Positions 33,489 to 41,021 of a stretch of 64,000 nucleotides of DNA are shown here, piece by piece. The notes under the pieces are model-generated. The model saw nothing but the letters and a program-made list of their open reading frames with translations. It ran no database searches and was not told the origin of the DNA. Positions within the stretch are counted from its first letter, which is position 1, and each line of letters starts with the position of its first letter. Source of the DNA: Fibrobacter sp. UWR4 (GTDB taxonomy: Bacteria; Fibrobacterota; Fibrobacteria; Fibrobacterales; Fibrobacteraceae); NCBI RefSeq assembly GCF_003149045.1, contig NZ_QGDU01000008.1, forward strand, positions 52,572 to 116,571, given 5' to 3'. The translations under genes and the position numbers were made by a program.

Positions 33489-33638
33489 CTAGCCTCTCTG
33501 GATAAGCGTGGTTCCCACATAGAAAACCACGGCAATAATTGCAATTGCAACGATAACCCAGGTATTCAAGCTTTTCTTCTTGCTGGGTACAAATTTCTTA
33601 GCATCTTGCTTAGCATGTCTACGATCGCGACGACTCAT
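33489..33638 (-). CDS. 49-residue single-pass membrane protein upstream of dnaN
   Basis: This short frame encodes MSRRDRRHAKQDAKK, a Lys-rich linker, one strong transmembrane helix (WVIVAIAIIAVVFYVGTTLI) and a QRG end. GGAG sits 7 bases before its ATG. Its TAG stop is followed after one base by the dnaN ATG (TAGAATG), so translation is likely coupled. The positive N-terminus predicts a cytoplasm-in orientation. The function is unknown. Confidence 0.7.
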   Translation of the reverse strand: MSRRDRRHAKQDAKKFVPSKKKSLNTWVIVAIAIIAVVFYVGTTLIQRG

Positions 33639-33702
33639 AGAAAATCTCCAATTGTATTACGGATAAAAAACTAATTTTTTTATAGACGTAGGAAAAAAAC
33701 AA

Positions 33703-33969
33703 ATGAGCGAAACACCTCTAAATAAGCTAAAAAACAAGGGCATGGATTGTGCCTCCGCGGTGCTTACCCGTGTTGACCTGGCGATGGAGGAGTCCAAGCT
33801 CCGCAGATGCTTTACCCGCCTGGGCCAAAAGCTTCACGGATCCATCAAGACCCAGCTTTTTACCGACGTGAAGAACGACTCCTCCATGGTGGAACTTCTG
33901 GGCGAAATCGAAGAACGAACCAAGGTGATTAAGGAACTTAAGAGCCGTTTGAACAAACGAGTGCTGTAG
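33703..33969 (+). CDS. Small coiled-coil protein upstream of an M23 peptidase
   Basis: This 88-residue, largely helical protein ends in EIEERTKVIKELKSRLNKRVL, a short coiled coil. I recognise no family. It begins 65 bp from the divergent membrane-protein gene and is followed after 3 bases by the M23 peptidase gene, so the two form an operon and it may act in envelope assembly with it. Confidence 0.65.
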   Translation: MSETPLNKLKNKGMDCASAVLTRVDLAMEESKLRRCFTRLGQKLHGSIKTQLFTDVKNDSSMVELLGEIEERTKVIKELKSRLNKRVL

Positions 33970-33972
33970 AAC

Positions 33973-34803
33973 GTGAAAAAACTCGAAATACATGTATTCC
34001 CCAACAAGACCAGCAGTGGAAAGAGCTATAGGCTGTCCATAGTTCGTGCTGTGATTACGGTATTCCTCGTGATTGCCGCAGTAGCTGGCTTTATCCTGTT
34101 CTCTCCTGCCAAGATTTTGGACAACGTAACGAGTGGTGACATTACGGAAATGCATCGCCAGAATTCTACCATCAAGAAGGAACTGAAGGTTATCCGCGAA
34201 AGTGTGGATGAATCCATCCTGAAGGCAGAAGAAACTCGTATTCTCCGCGATAGCACCATGAAGCATAGCGGCATGGGCTTTAAGCTGGAACAGACTGTTA
34301 ACGAAGATGAAAATAGTAAGGCTCGCCGCAAGAGTCTTATGGAAATGGAAGTTACCTTCAAGAATCTTCTTGCCGCATTGGAAAAGGATTCCGCCTTGGC
34401 TGCAAGGATTCCTGTGCTCCATCCCATGAAAAACGGTCATCCTGTCCGTAAGCGTTTCGAGATGGCTTACGACCCCTTTACTGACCGTATGCTGCCTCAT
34501 CGCGGTATTGACTATGTGGCTGCCGAAGGCGATACGGTCTACGCTACAGGCGATGGCGTCGTGGTTGAATCCCAGAAACATCGTGGTTTCGGCCTTTCCG
34601 TAAAGATTGAACACGTTAAAGGTGTAAGGTCCTTCTACGCCCATCTGGAACAGTCTCTGGTTTCCAATGGTTCCAAGGTTTCCCGCGGTCAGCCTATTGG
34701 CATCGCCGGCGAAACGGGACGTGGTTCCAGTATTGGCCTTCATTACGAAATCCGTCTGGCAGGTAATTCTGTTAATCCGGAACGTTTCTTTATAACGAAG
34801 TAG
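33973..34803 (+). CDS. M23 (LytM-type) metallopeptidase, membrane anchored
   Basis: This 276-residue protein has an N-terminal transmembrane helix (VRAVITVFLVIAAVAGFILF), a helical stalk (about 55-145) and a C-terminal LytM domain. The zinc ligands are visible: H176 and D180 in HRGID, and H257 in HYEIR; H224 in YAHLE is the catalytic-site histidine. With all ligands present it is predicted to be an active peptidoglycan endopeptidase in the periplasm. The start is GTG at 33973, three bases after the previous stop; no better start is nearby. Confidence 0.85.
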   Translation: MKKLEIHVFPNKTSSGKSYRLSIVRAVITVFLVIAAVAGFILFSPAKILDNVTSGDITEMHRQNSTIKKELKVIRESVDESILKAEETRILRDSTMKHSGMGFKLEQTVNEDENSKARRKSLMEMEVTFKNLLAALEKDSALAARIPVLHPMKNGHPVRKRFEMAYDPFTDRMLPHRGIDYVAAEGDTVYATGDGVVVESQKHRGFGLSVKIEHVKGVRSFYAHLEQSLVSNGSKVSRGQPIGIAGETGRGSSIGLHYEIRLAGNSVNPERFFITK

Positions 34804-34836
34804 GTTGGTTCATCCTGTAATGGAGCGGTAGAATCT

Positions 34837-35847
34837 ATGAGTAAATCTGCATTTGAACAGAACATTATCGCCATGGTGTGGGACTGCGACAAGACCCTCA
34901 TCAGCTCCTACATGCAGGAACCTTTGTTCCGCCACTACAATGTGGACGGCGCCAAGTTCTGGCAGGAAGTGAACGCCCTGAAGACCCGCTACAAGGAACA
35001 GGGAATTTCTGTCAATGCGGATACCAGCTACTTGAACCACATCCTGACTTATGTAAAGGCGGGACTATTCAAGGGCCTTTCCAACAGCCTGCTTCGTGAA
35101 TTCGGGAAGGAACTGAAGTTCTACCCCGGCCTTCCGGATTTTTTCGGTGAAGTGAAGAAACTCATCGAAGAGGACCCGAAGTACAAGGCATTCGATATTC
35201 GCCTGGAACATTATGTGGTAAGTACAGGTTTTGCGGAAACGATCCGCGGAAGCGCCATCGCTCCCTTTGTGGATGGTATCTTCGGTTGCGAATTTATCGA
35301 GGACGTTCTCCAGCCCGGTTTTCTGGAATCCCCGCGTCATTCTGAGGATTCCCCGCGTCATTCAGAGGAATCCCTTCGTCATTCTGAGCGTAGCGAAGAA
35401 TCCAGTGAAATCTCCCAGATCGCCTGTGCTCTGGATAATACTTCCAAGACCCGCTACCTCTTTGAAATCAATAAGGGAAGCAACAAGTATCCCGAAACCA
35501 TCGACGTGAATTCTACCATCGCGAGAGAAGTCCGCCGCGTGCCTTTCCAGAACATGGTGTATATCGCCGACGGTCCCAGCGACGTGCCCGCATTCAGTAT
35601 TCTGAATTACAATGGCGGGAGCACCTTTGCCGTATACCCCAAGGGGGATGTCAAGGGCTTTAAGCAGGTGGAAACGCTCCGCCGCGATGGACGCGTCCAG
35701 ATGTTCGGCGAAGCGGACTACAGCACCGCAACGCAATCCTGGATGTGGCTTACGGAAAAGGCCCGCGCCATCGCCGACAAGATCGTGGAACAGAAAACCG
35801 CCGCCATCAAGAACAGTGCCGGCGCACCGCCAACGCATTTGAACTAG
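34837..35847 (+). CDS. HAD-superfamily hydrolase carrying a REP-derived insertion
   Basis: This 336-residue protein has the HAD nucleophile motif WDCDKT (D16, D18), a second motif in VVSTGFAE, and the metal-binding motif ADGPSDVPAF, so it is an intact phosphatase-type HAD of unknown substrate. Residues about 164-190 (PRHSEDS, PRHSEES, RHSERSEES) are encoded by three copies of the interspersed repeat at 35335-35405. Reading stays in frame through all of them. They fall in a surface region between motif II and the ALDNTSKTRYL segment, where an added loop may be tolerated. It is followed closely by a convergent gene. Confidence 0.82.
   Translation: MSKSAFEQNIIAMVWDCDKTLISSYMQEPLFRHYNVDGAKFWQEVNALKTRYKEQGISVNADTSYLNHILTYVKAGLFKGLSNSLLREFGKELKFYPGLPDFFGEVKKLIEEDPKYKAFDIRLEHYVVSTGFAETIRGSAIAPFVDGIFGCEFIEDVLQPGFLESPRHSEDSPRHSEESLRHSERSEESSEISQIACALDNTSKTRYLFEINKGSNKYPETIDVNSTIAREVRRVPFQNMVYIADGPSDVPAFSILNYNGGSTFAVYPKGDVKGFKQVETLRRDGRVQMFGEADYSTATQSWMWLTEKARAIADKIVEQKTAAIKNSAGAPPTHLN
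35335..35405 (+). repeat. Three REP-like repeat units inside a coding sequence
   Basis: GTCATTCTGAGGATTCC, GTCATTCAGAGGAATCC and GTCATTCTGAGC...GAAGAATCCAGT lie in tandem, in frame, within the HAD gene. Confidence 0.85.
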
Positions 35848-35854
35848 TGTTCTG

Positions 35855-37435
35855 CTAAATCCCCACGTACATGTAGAATCCGGTGGTGAACCCGCCGCCG
35901 TTAAGGTTGTTAAACTCTGGCGTATTCAGGAAGATGTAACCTACTTTCAGGCGGAAACCTGCGTAAATTTTCCATCCCTCGTCACTAACGTCTATATCCA
36001 AGTCAAAGGGGCTGAAGTTTAACATCCCGCCAAAGCTAAAGTCTGCAAAGTCCCCGATGTTATTGTATTGGTGGTTTTTATCTACGTCGTAGTCACTGTC
36101 AATATGGAAACTATAAGCGTTCCAATGGTAGCCTACATAAGCTCTTACATCAAAATAGGGCGTATAGTAGGGGCGCCATTCCAGCAGGAGGGACATTCGT
36201 ACATCTCCATTTTCCCTGTTATACAGGGTGTCGTTCACCACATGGTCTTCGCCTGTTTTCCTGCTGTAAAAAAACGTGACTTCGTAATCCATACAGAAGG
36301 GGCCTCCACCAAAGCAGCCGCCGATGCCCATCCAGTTTAAGCCCATCTGGTAATCGCTCTTGAAGACTTTCTGGGCTCCATTTCTCAGGAGTTGTGCTTC
36401 GCCTCCGAAGTAGAGGTAGAATAAAGGACTATAGGATCTTTTCTGTTTTGAAGACGGATGGGTTTTCGTCCTCATTGCATAGGAACGTCCATCTCGCAAC
36501 TGTGTGCGGATATCGACGGGAAGGACGCTAATGCTTTTTTCAAAACGGAAGTCGTTTGCTGGTGCAATCAGTGCTTTTTGCAAATCGGCTCTAAGTGCGT
36601 TGCTATCGCTCATGAAAATGCAAGAAATGCAACGAAAGTTATAAGCTTTTAGATAGTTTGTGTCATTAGCGAGTAAAGCGAGTGGGGCTTCATAGCCGCT
36701 AATGGGCGATTGACCGTAGGTTTCCTTCAATTTCGTTGCAATTTTAAGCACCTCCGGAATAGAATCGTATTTCTTTTCCTGAACCATCCGTAGGGCGGTG
36801 GAATAGAGGGGTGGTGCATCGATGGAATCCATCTGGATGTAGTCTTGATAACGGGAATATTCCTTCAGACTGTCATAGGGGAAGGACGATAGCTCTTCTT
36901 CGGAAACAGGCCTTGAAAAATGATGGGGAAGGAATACGCGGGGATTGGAATCGATGCTTGCGATGGGTTTGAACTGATAGAAACGTTTTTCCTTGATATT
37001 GTAGGTTGGAGCGCTACTTGTGAATGAATAGAGGGTGAGTACGGAATCCTTGGGTGGTGCGGTCCATGTTCCTGTGGAATCCAAAATTTTTTGTACCTGG
37101 ACTCTAGTGATTACGAAATCCTGGATTATTGGGTTTAAAATGGATGCAATCCTTTTATCATTTTCGGGGATCCCTGGGGCATTCTTGATGATATAGGTTG
37201 CGCTCTCAAGGAAACTGTAGGCCTTTTTAAAAGCGGAAAGAAAGTGTGTGCCTTGTTCTGAATCGGACCAAGTCTCCTTTTTTTCCGATTCCCAGGATGA
37301 CATTTCTTGCCAATCTATTCTCTCTATGACCTTTCCGTAAACAGGGGAAGGGGATGCCTTCTCCGGAACTGCTGCGTAACAGATTAGAGCACATAACAAT
37401 AATGTGTTGAGTATTCTTGCTAACCCCATTCCCAT
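35855..37435 (-). CDS. Secreted hypothetical protein with a barrel-like C-terminus
   Basis: This 526-residue protein starts with a hydrophobic signal (GLARILNTLLLCALICYAA). The first ~330 residues are helical and rich in Tyr/Asp with no family I recognise. The last ~180 residues alternate in barrel-like strands (DVRMSLLLEWRPYYTPYFDVRAYVGYHW; GWKIYAGFRLKVGYIFL) and end near GFYMYVGI. An outer-membrane location is inferred from this pattern. It lies 7 bp downstream of a small membrane-protein gene on the same strand. Confidence 0.65.
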   Translation of the reverse strand: MGMGLARILNTLLLCALICYAAVPEKASPSPVYGKVIERIDWQEMSSWESEKKETWSDSEQGTHFLSAFKKAYSFLESATYIIKNAPGIPENDKRIASILNPIIQDFVITRVQVQKILDSTGTWTAPPKDSVLTLYSFTSSAPTYNIKEKRFYQFKPIASIDSNPRVFLPHHFSRPVSEEELSSFPYDSLKEYSRYQDYIQMDSIDAPPLYSTALRMVQEKKYDSIPEVLKIATKLKETYGQSPISGYEAPLALLANDTNYLKAYNFRCISCIFMSDSNALRADLQKALIAPANDFRFEKSISVLPVDIRTQLRDGRSYAMRTKTHPSSKQKRSYSPLFYLYFGGEAQLLRNGAQKVFKSDYQMGLNWMGIGGCFGGGPFCMDYEVTFFYSRKTGEDHVVNDTLYNRENGDVRMSLLLEWRPYYTPYFDVRAYVGYHWNAYSFHIDSDYDVDKNHQYNNIGDFADFSFGGMLNFSPFDLDIDVSDEGWKIYAGFRLKVGYIFLNTPEFNNLNGGGFTTGFYMYVGI

Positions 37436-37442
37436 ACCTCGT

Positions 37443-37640
37443 CTAGATCAGATAAATGCCCAATTCGTTGAGGAATTTGTTCAGACAAAATAACGCAAAT
37501 CCAAGAATCGCAATCAACAGGATCACGTATTGTACAGGATGTTCCCTAAAGCTATAATCACTGTTCTGATACGAGAAATTACCCCGCACAATGGCGGTAA
37601 TAAACCAGGCGAAGAAAATGACAGTGAGTATTAGGGACAT
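37443..37640 (-). CDS. Small two-helix membrane protein
   Basis: This 65-residue protein has a hydrophobic helix at each end (LILTVIFFAWFITAIV; YVILLIAILGFALFCLNKFL) joined by a polar loop. I recognise no family. It precedes the secreted protein gene by 7 bp, probably as an operon. Confidence 0.6.
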   Translation of the reverse strand: MSLILTVIFFAWFITAIVRGNFSYQNSDYSFREHPVQYVILLIAILGFALFCLNKFLNELGIYLI

Positions 37641-37733
37641 TTCCCTTAAAAATACAAAAAATACGAGCTATTTCAGCCCCGAATCGCCATTTCAAAAAAA
37701 TCAAATAGACCCACTTATATATATATTTGTAGT

Positions 37734-37749
37734 CCCTAGTACTCTAGGG
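37734..37749 (+). promoter_or_regulatory. Hairpin in the leader of the tandem RNase E/G gene
   Basis: CCCTAG (37734-37739) and CTAGGG (37744-37749) enclose TACT, 45 bp before the ATG. The AT-rich TATATATATATT at 37717-37728 just upstream could be the -10 region, which would put this stem near the 5' end of the mRNA. A 5' stem on an RNase E/G mRNA suits feedback control by the enzyme, as known for E. coli rne; here that is inference. Confidence 0.4.
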
Positions 37750-37794
37750 GCAATTTTATCGACTATCAAGTTTTTATTGAACTTTAGGTTTTGA

Positions 37795-40700
37795 ATGACG
37801 AATAAGTGTAAGTGCGGGATTCTGATTAGCAAGACCCCCTACGAGAAGCGCTATGCCATCATGGAAGATGGTGAATTGGCGGAACTGATCGTAGATGGTG
37901 GTAGTGCTGTCCAGATTCTCGGAAATATCTATAAGGGTATTGTTAAAAAGGTCCTTGCCGGAAAGCTTGCTTTCATCGACATCGGTCTTGATGCGGATGG
38001 CGTCCTGCTGCAGGAAGATGCAGTGGACAGGAGTGCTCCCCGTGGCAAGTTCGACCGTGATGATGTGGCTGTAAGCATCGAAAAGGTGCTCCAGGTAGGT
38101 GACGAGGTGATGGTCCAGGTGTCCGCCGAGCCCGAGGGCAAGAAGGGTGCCGGCCTTACCATGAACCTGAATTTGGCAGGAACCCTCCTGGTTTGCATGC
38201 CGGGTACGGACCTGATTCGCGTCTCCAAGCGTGAACGTGACCAGGCTCGCCGTACTGATATCAAGCGCTTTATTAACCATGCCAAGGCAAAGGATGTTGG
38301 CTACATCGTCCGTACCGAGGGTGTGAACGCTTCCGAAGTGGAACTGACTCAGGAAATGCGTGGCCTGGAAACCAAATGGGAAGGCATCAAGGAAAACTAT
38401 GCTAACCTTTCCGGTGCAGGCCTTGTTTACGAAGAAAGCAATTCTACAAAGCGCGCAATTGGCGAATACATCAACGAAAATACCGATTACGTGTACATCG
38501 ACAATCGCGATGAGTATTTCGCCCTCCGTGAAGATTTGAAGGCCATGTCTCCGGACTTGCTGGACAAGGTGAAGCTCTGGAGCTCCGCCGAAAGCCTGTT
38601 TGAATACTTCAAGGTGGAAAACGATTATGCCCGCTCCCTGCAGCGTACGGTTCCCCTGCCTCGTGGTGGAAACCTGGTGATCGAACAGACTGCAGCCCTC
38701 GTGTCCATTGACGTGAATACCGGTCCTAAGGTCCATGGAAAGGATCAGGGCAAGATTATTCTGGAAACCAATATCGATGCCTGCCGCGAAATTGCTAAGC
38801 AGCTGCGCCTCCGTGACGTAGATGGCCTGACCATCGTGGACTTTATCGATATGGAGACCGAGGCCGACAATACCACGGTCTATAACGAATTTTGCAAGGC
38901 CATCCGTCGCGATAAGGCAGAAGTGACTCCGGCTACCATTAGCCAGTTCGGCCTCATGGAAATCAAGCGCAAGCGAGTTCATGTGGAGCCCGTTGGCGGC
39001 AAGACTCATGTGTGCCCGGTTTGCAGTGGCGGTGGCCGTACTGCAACCCTGGAAAGCACCCTGGGTATGATTGACCGCTGGATGGCTCGTGCCAGCGCCA
39101 AGGAAAATATGAAGCAGGTAACCCTGGTGACCAACCCCTACGTGGTGGATGTGCTTGCCAAGGACCGCAGCCGCATGTTCAACTACCTGGAATACAAGCA
39201 TGGCATGACTATCGACTTGATCCAGGACGAAAATGCACATGTGAACCAGTTCTGGATGTACAACGAGAACAAGGAAGACATCACAGACCAGTATAACTTT
39301 GCCGATGTGGAAAAGACGGTCAAGCCGGCTAAGCCTAAGCCTCAGAAGCAGCCCGGCCAGAAGCGCAACCGTCGCGACAATCGCAACAAGGCTAAGCGCG
39401 AAATCCTCATCAGTAAGACTCCCTATGAAAAGCGTATCGCAATCATGGAAGATGGTGAACTGGTGGAACTGGTGGTGGAAGGCGTTTCTTCCAACCGCGT
39501 GCTGGGTAACATTTACAAGGGTGTCGTCCAGAAGGTGCTTCCTGCACTGAAGGCTGCCTTTATTGATATCGGTATGGAAAAGGCCGGCTTCCTCCATCAG
39601 GAAGACGCCATGGACCGTTCCGAACTTCTCCGTCGTGAATACGGCGATGACGATGAAGAGGGCGGCTCCGCAAAGGAAGTCCCCATCGACGAAATCCTCA
39701 AGGAAGGTCAGGAAATCATGGTGCAGGTGGTGAAGGAACCCATCAGTACCAAGGGTGCCCGTCTGACGACGCACTTGAGCTTTGCTGGTCGATTCCTGGT
39801 CTGCATGCCTGGCACCAACTTCATTGGTGTGTCCAAGCGTGAACGTGACCCGGCCAAGCGTCGCGAGTTCAAGAAGGTGGTCCGCCGCCTGAAGGGTCGC
39901 GATGTGGGTTACATCGTCCGTACCAACGGTCTGAACGAATCTGAATTTGAAATCAACAAGCAGATGCGTGAACTGGAAGCCAAGTGGGAAGAAACGAAGT
40001 TCAACTTCGAAAACCAGCCGGCTGAAACCTGCATCTACGAAGAATCCGATTCTATTGAACAGACTGTCCGTGAATACTTCAGTGACAATACCGATGTGGT
40101 CTACATCGATAATCGTGCTGAATACTACGCTCTTCGCGATTACCTGCAGCGCCTGTCTCCGGACAAGCTGAACAAGGTGAAACTTTGGAACGAAGACGTT
40201 AGCCTGTTCGAAAATTTCAAGATTGAAAACGACTACGCTCGCTCCCTGCAGCGCAAGGTTCCTCTGTCTAACCACGGCCATCATATTGGCTGGTTGATTC
40301 TGGAACAGACCGAAGCTCTGGTTTCCATCAAGGTGGACCTTCACGGTAATAGCCTCAACTTGGACGATGGTGTTATCGTCTGTCAGGAAATTGCCAAGCA
40401 GCTTCGTCTCCGCGACGTGGGCGGTCTCATTATCATCAAGTTCCCGGAATTCGCTACCGAAGATGTTCGCGAAGGCGTTTACCAGGAGTTCCGTAAGGCG
40501 ATTCGTCGAGACAAGGCTCCCATCAGCCCGTCTCCCATTAGCCAGTTCGGCCTGATGGAAGTGACCCGTAAGCGCGTCCGTGTGAACCTTATGACTGAAA
40601 AGACGGAAGTCTGCTCTGTCTGCTGTGGCGGTGGCCGTATCGGTACCATCAACGGCACTCTGGGCATGATTGATCGCTGGATGTCTCGCGCTCACAACAA

Positions 40701-40905
40701 GGGCCGTATGCGTGAAGTTACTTTGGTTGTAAACCCTGCCGTTGTGGATGAACTTTGCAAGAACGATTGCAATGTTTACCGCTACCTGGAAGCCAAGCAC
40801 TTCATGAAGATCAATCTGGTGGAAGACGATCACGCACACGTCAATCAGTACTGGATGTACGACAAGAACAACGAAGATATTACTGAACTGTATAACTTCG
40901 CATAA
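37795..40905 (+). CDS. Tandem RNase E/G: active copy fused to catalytically dead copy
   Basis: This 1036-residue protein contains two full RNase E/G cores in one chain, each opening with ILISKTPYEKR. Copy 1 is about residues 8-500, followed by a basic linker (about 505-535, rich in Lys, Pro, Arg and Gln); copy 2 is about 537-1036. Copy 1 keeps the catalytic aspartates D306 (SIDVNTG) and D349 (VDFIDM) and the zinc-link CPVC (C407, C410). In copy 2 both aspartates are lysine (K846 in SIKVD, K882 in IIKFPEF), while the Cys pair (C940, C943) and the fold are kept. Copy 2 retains the S1-domain GFL aromatic (F599); copy 1 has V70 there. Since RNase E dimers form through the zinc link, this chain may be a built-in heterodimer for mRNA decay and rRNA processing. 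Confidence 0.93.
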   Translation: MTNKCKCGILISKTPYEKRYAIMEDGELAELIVDGGSAVQILGNIYKGIVKKVLAGKLAFIDIGLDADGVLLQEDAVDRSAPRGKFDRDDVAVSIEKVLQVGDEVMVQVSAEPEGKKGAGLTMNLNLAGTLLVCMPGTDLIRVSKRERDQARRTDIKRFINHAKAKDVGYIVRTEGVNASEVELTQEMRGLETKWEGIKENYANLSGAGLVYEESNSTKRAIGEYINENTDYVYIDNRDEYFALREDLKAMSPDLLDKVKLWSSAESLFEYFKVENDYARSLQRTVPLPRGGNLVIEQTAALVSIDVNTGPKVHGKDQGKIILETNIDACREIAKQLRLRDVDGLTIVDFIDMETEADNTTVYNEFCKAIRRDKAEVTPATISQFGLMEIKRKRVHVEPVGGKTHVCPVCSGGGRTATLESTLGMIDRWMARASAKENMKQVTLVTNPYVVDVLAKDRSRMFNYLEYKHGMTIDLIQDENAHVNQFWMYNENKEDITDQYNFADVEKTVKPAKPKPQKQPGQKRNRRDNRNKAKREILISKTPYEKRIAIMEDGELVELVVEGVSSNRVLGNIYKGVVQKVLPALKAAFIDIGMEKAGFLHQEDAMDRSELLRREYGDDDEEGGSAKEVPIDEILKEGQEIMVQVVKEPISTKGARLTTHLSFAGRFLVCMPGTNFIGVSKRERDPAKRREFKKVVRRLKGRDVGYIVRTNGLNESEFEINKQMRELEAKWEETKFNFENQPAETCIYEESDSIEQTVREYFSDNTDVVYIDNRAEYYALRDYLQRLSPDKLNKVKLWNEDVSLFENFKIENDYARSLQRKVPLSNHGHHIGWLILEQTEALVSIKVDLHGNSLNLDDGVIVCQEIAKQLRLRDVGGLIIIKFPEFATEDVREGVYQEFRKAIRRDKAPISPSPISQFGLMEVTRKRVRVNLMTEKTEVCSVCCGGGRIGTINGTLGMIDRWMSRAHNKGRMREVTLVVNPAVVDELCKNDCNVYRYLEAKHFMKINLVEDDHAHVNQYWMYDKNNEDITELYNFA

Positions 40906-40911
40906 GGAGAT

Positions 40912-40949
40912 GTTGAGGGGAGGCGAAGCTTCCTCCTCAATTTTGTCTG
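40912..40949 (+). terminator. Terminator after the RNase E/G gene
   Basis: TTGAGGGG and CCTCCTCAA arms with wobble pairs form a hairpin (40913-40940), followed by TTTTG. It begins about 7 bp after the stop codon. Confidence 0.7.
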
Positions 40950-40969
40950 GTCATCGCTATGTTGTGATT

Positions 40970-41006
40970 AAAAAAAGGACCCGCGTTTTGCGGGCCCTTT
41001 CTTTTT
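40970..41006. terminator. Bidirectional terminator between RNase E/G and fibro-slime genes
   Basis: GGACCCGC (40977-40984) and GCGGGCCC (40990-40997) pair with one mismatch (a G-U pair on the minus strand). Seven T follow on the minus strand and TTTCTTTTT on the plus strand. Confidence 0.88.
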
Positions 41007-41021
41007 GAAATTGCTGGTGGG

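Noticed and set aside
37774..40839. A 1021-codon open frame antisense to the RNase E/G gene
   Set aside because: Its sequence is low in recognisable motifs and mirrors the codon bias of the sense gene; the sense strand has full RNase E/G homology.
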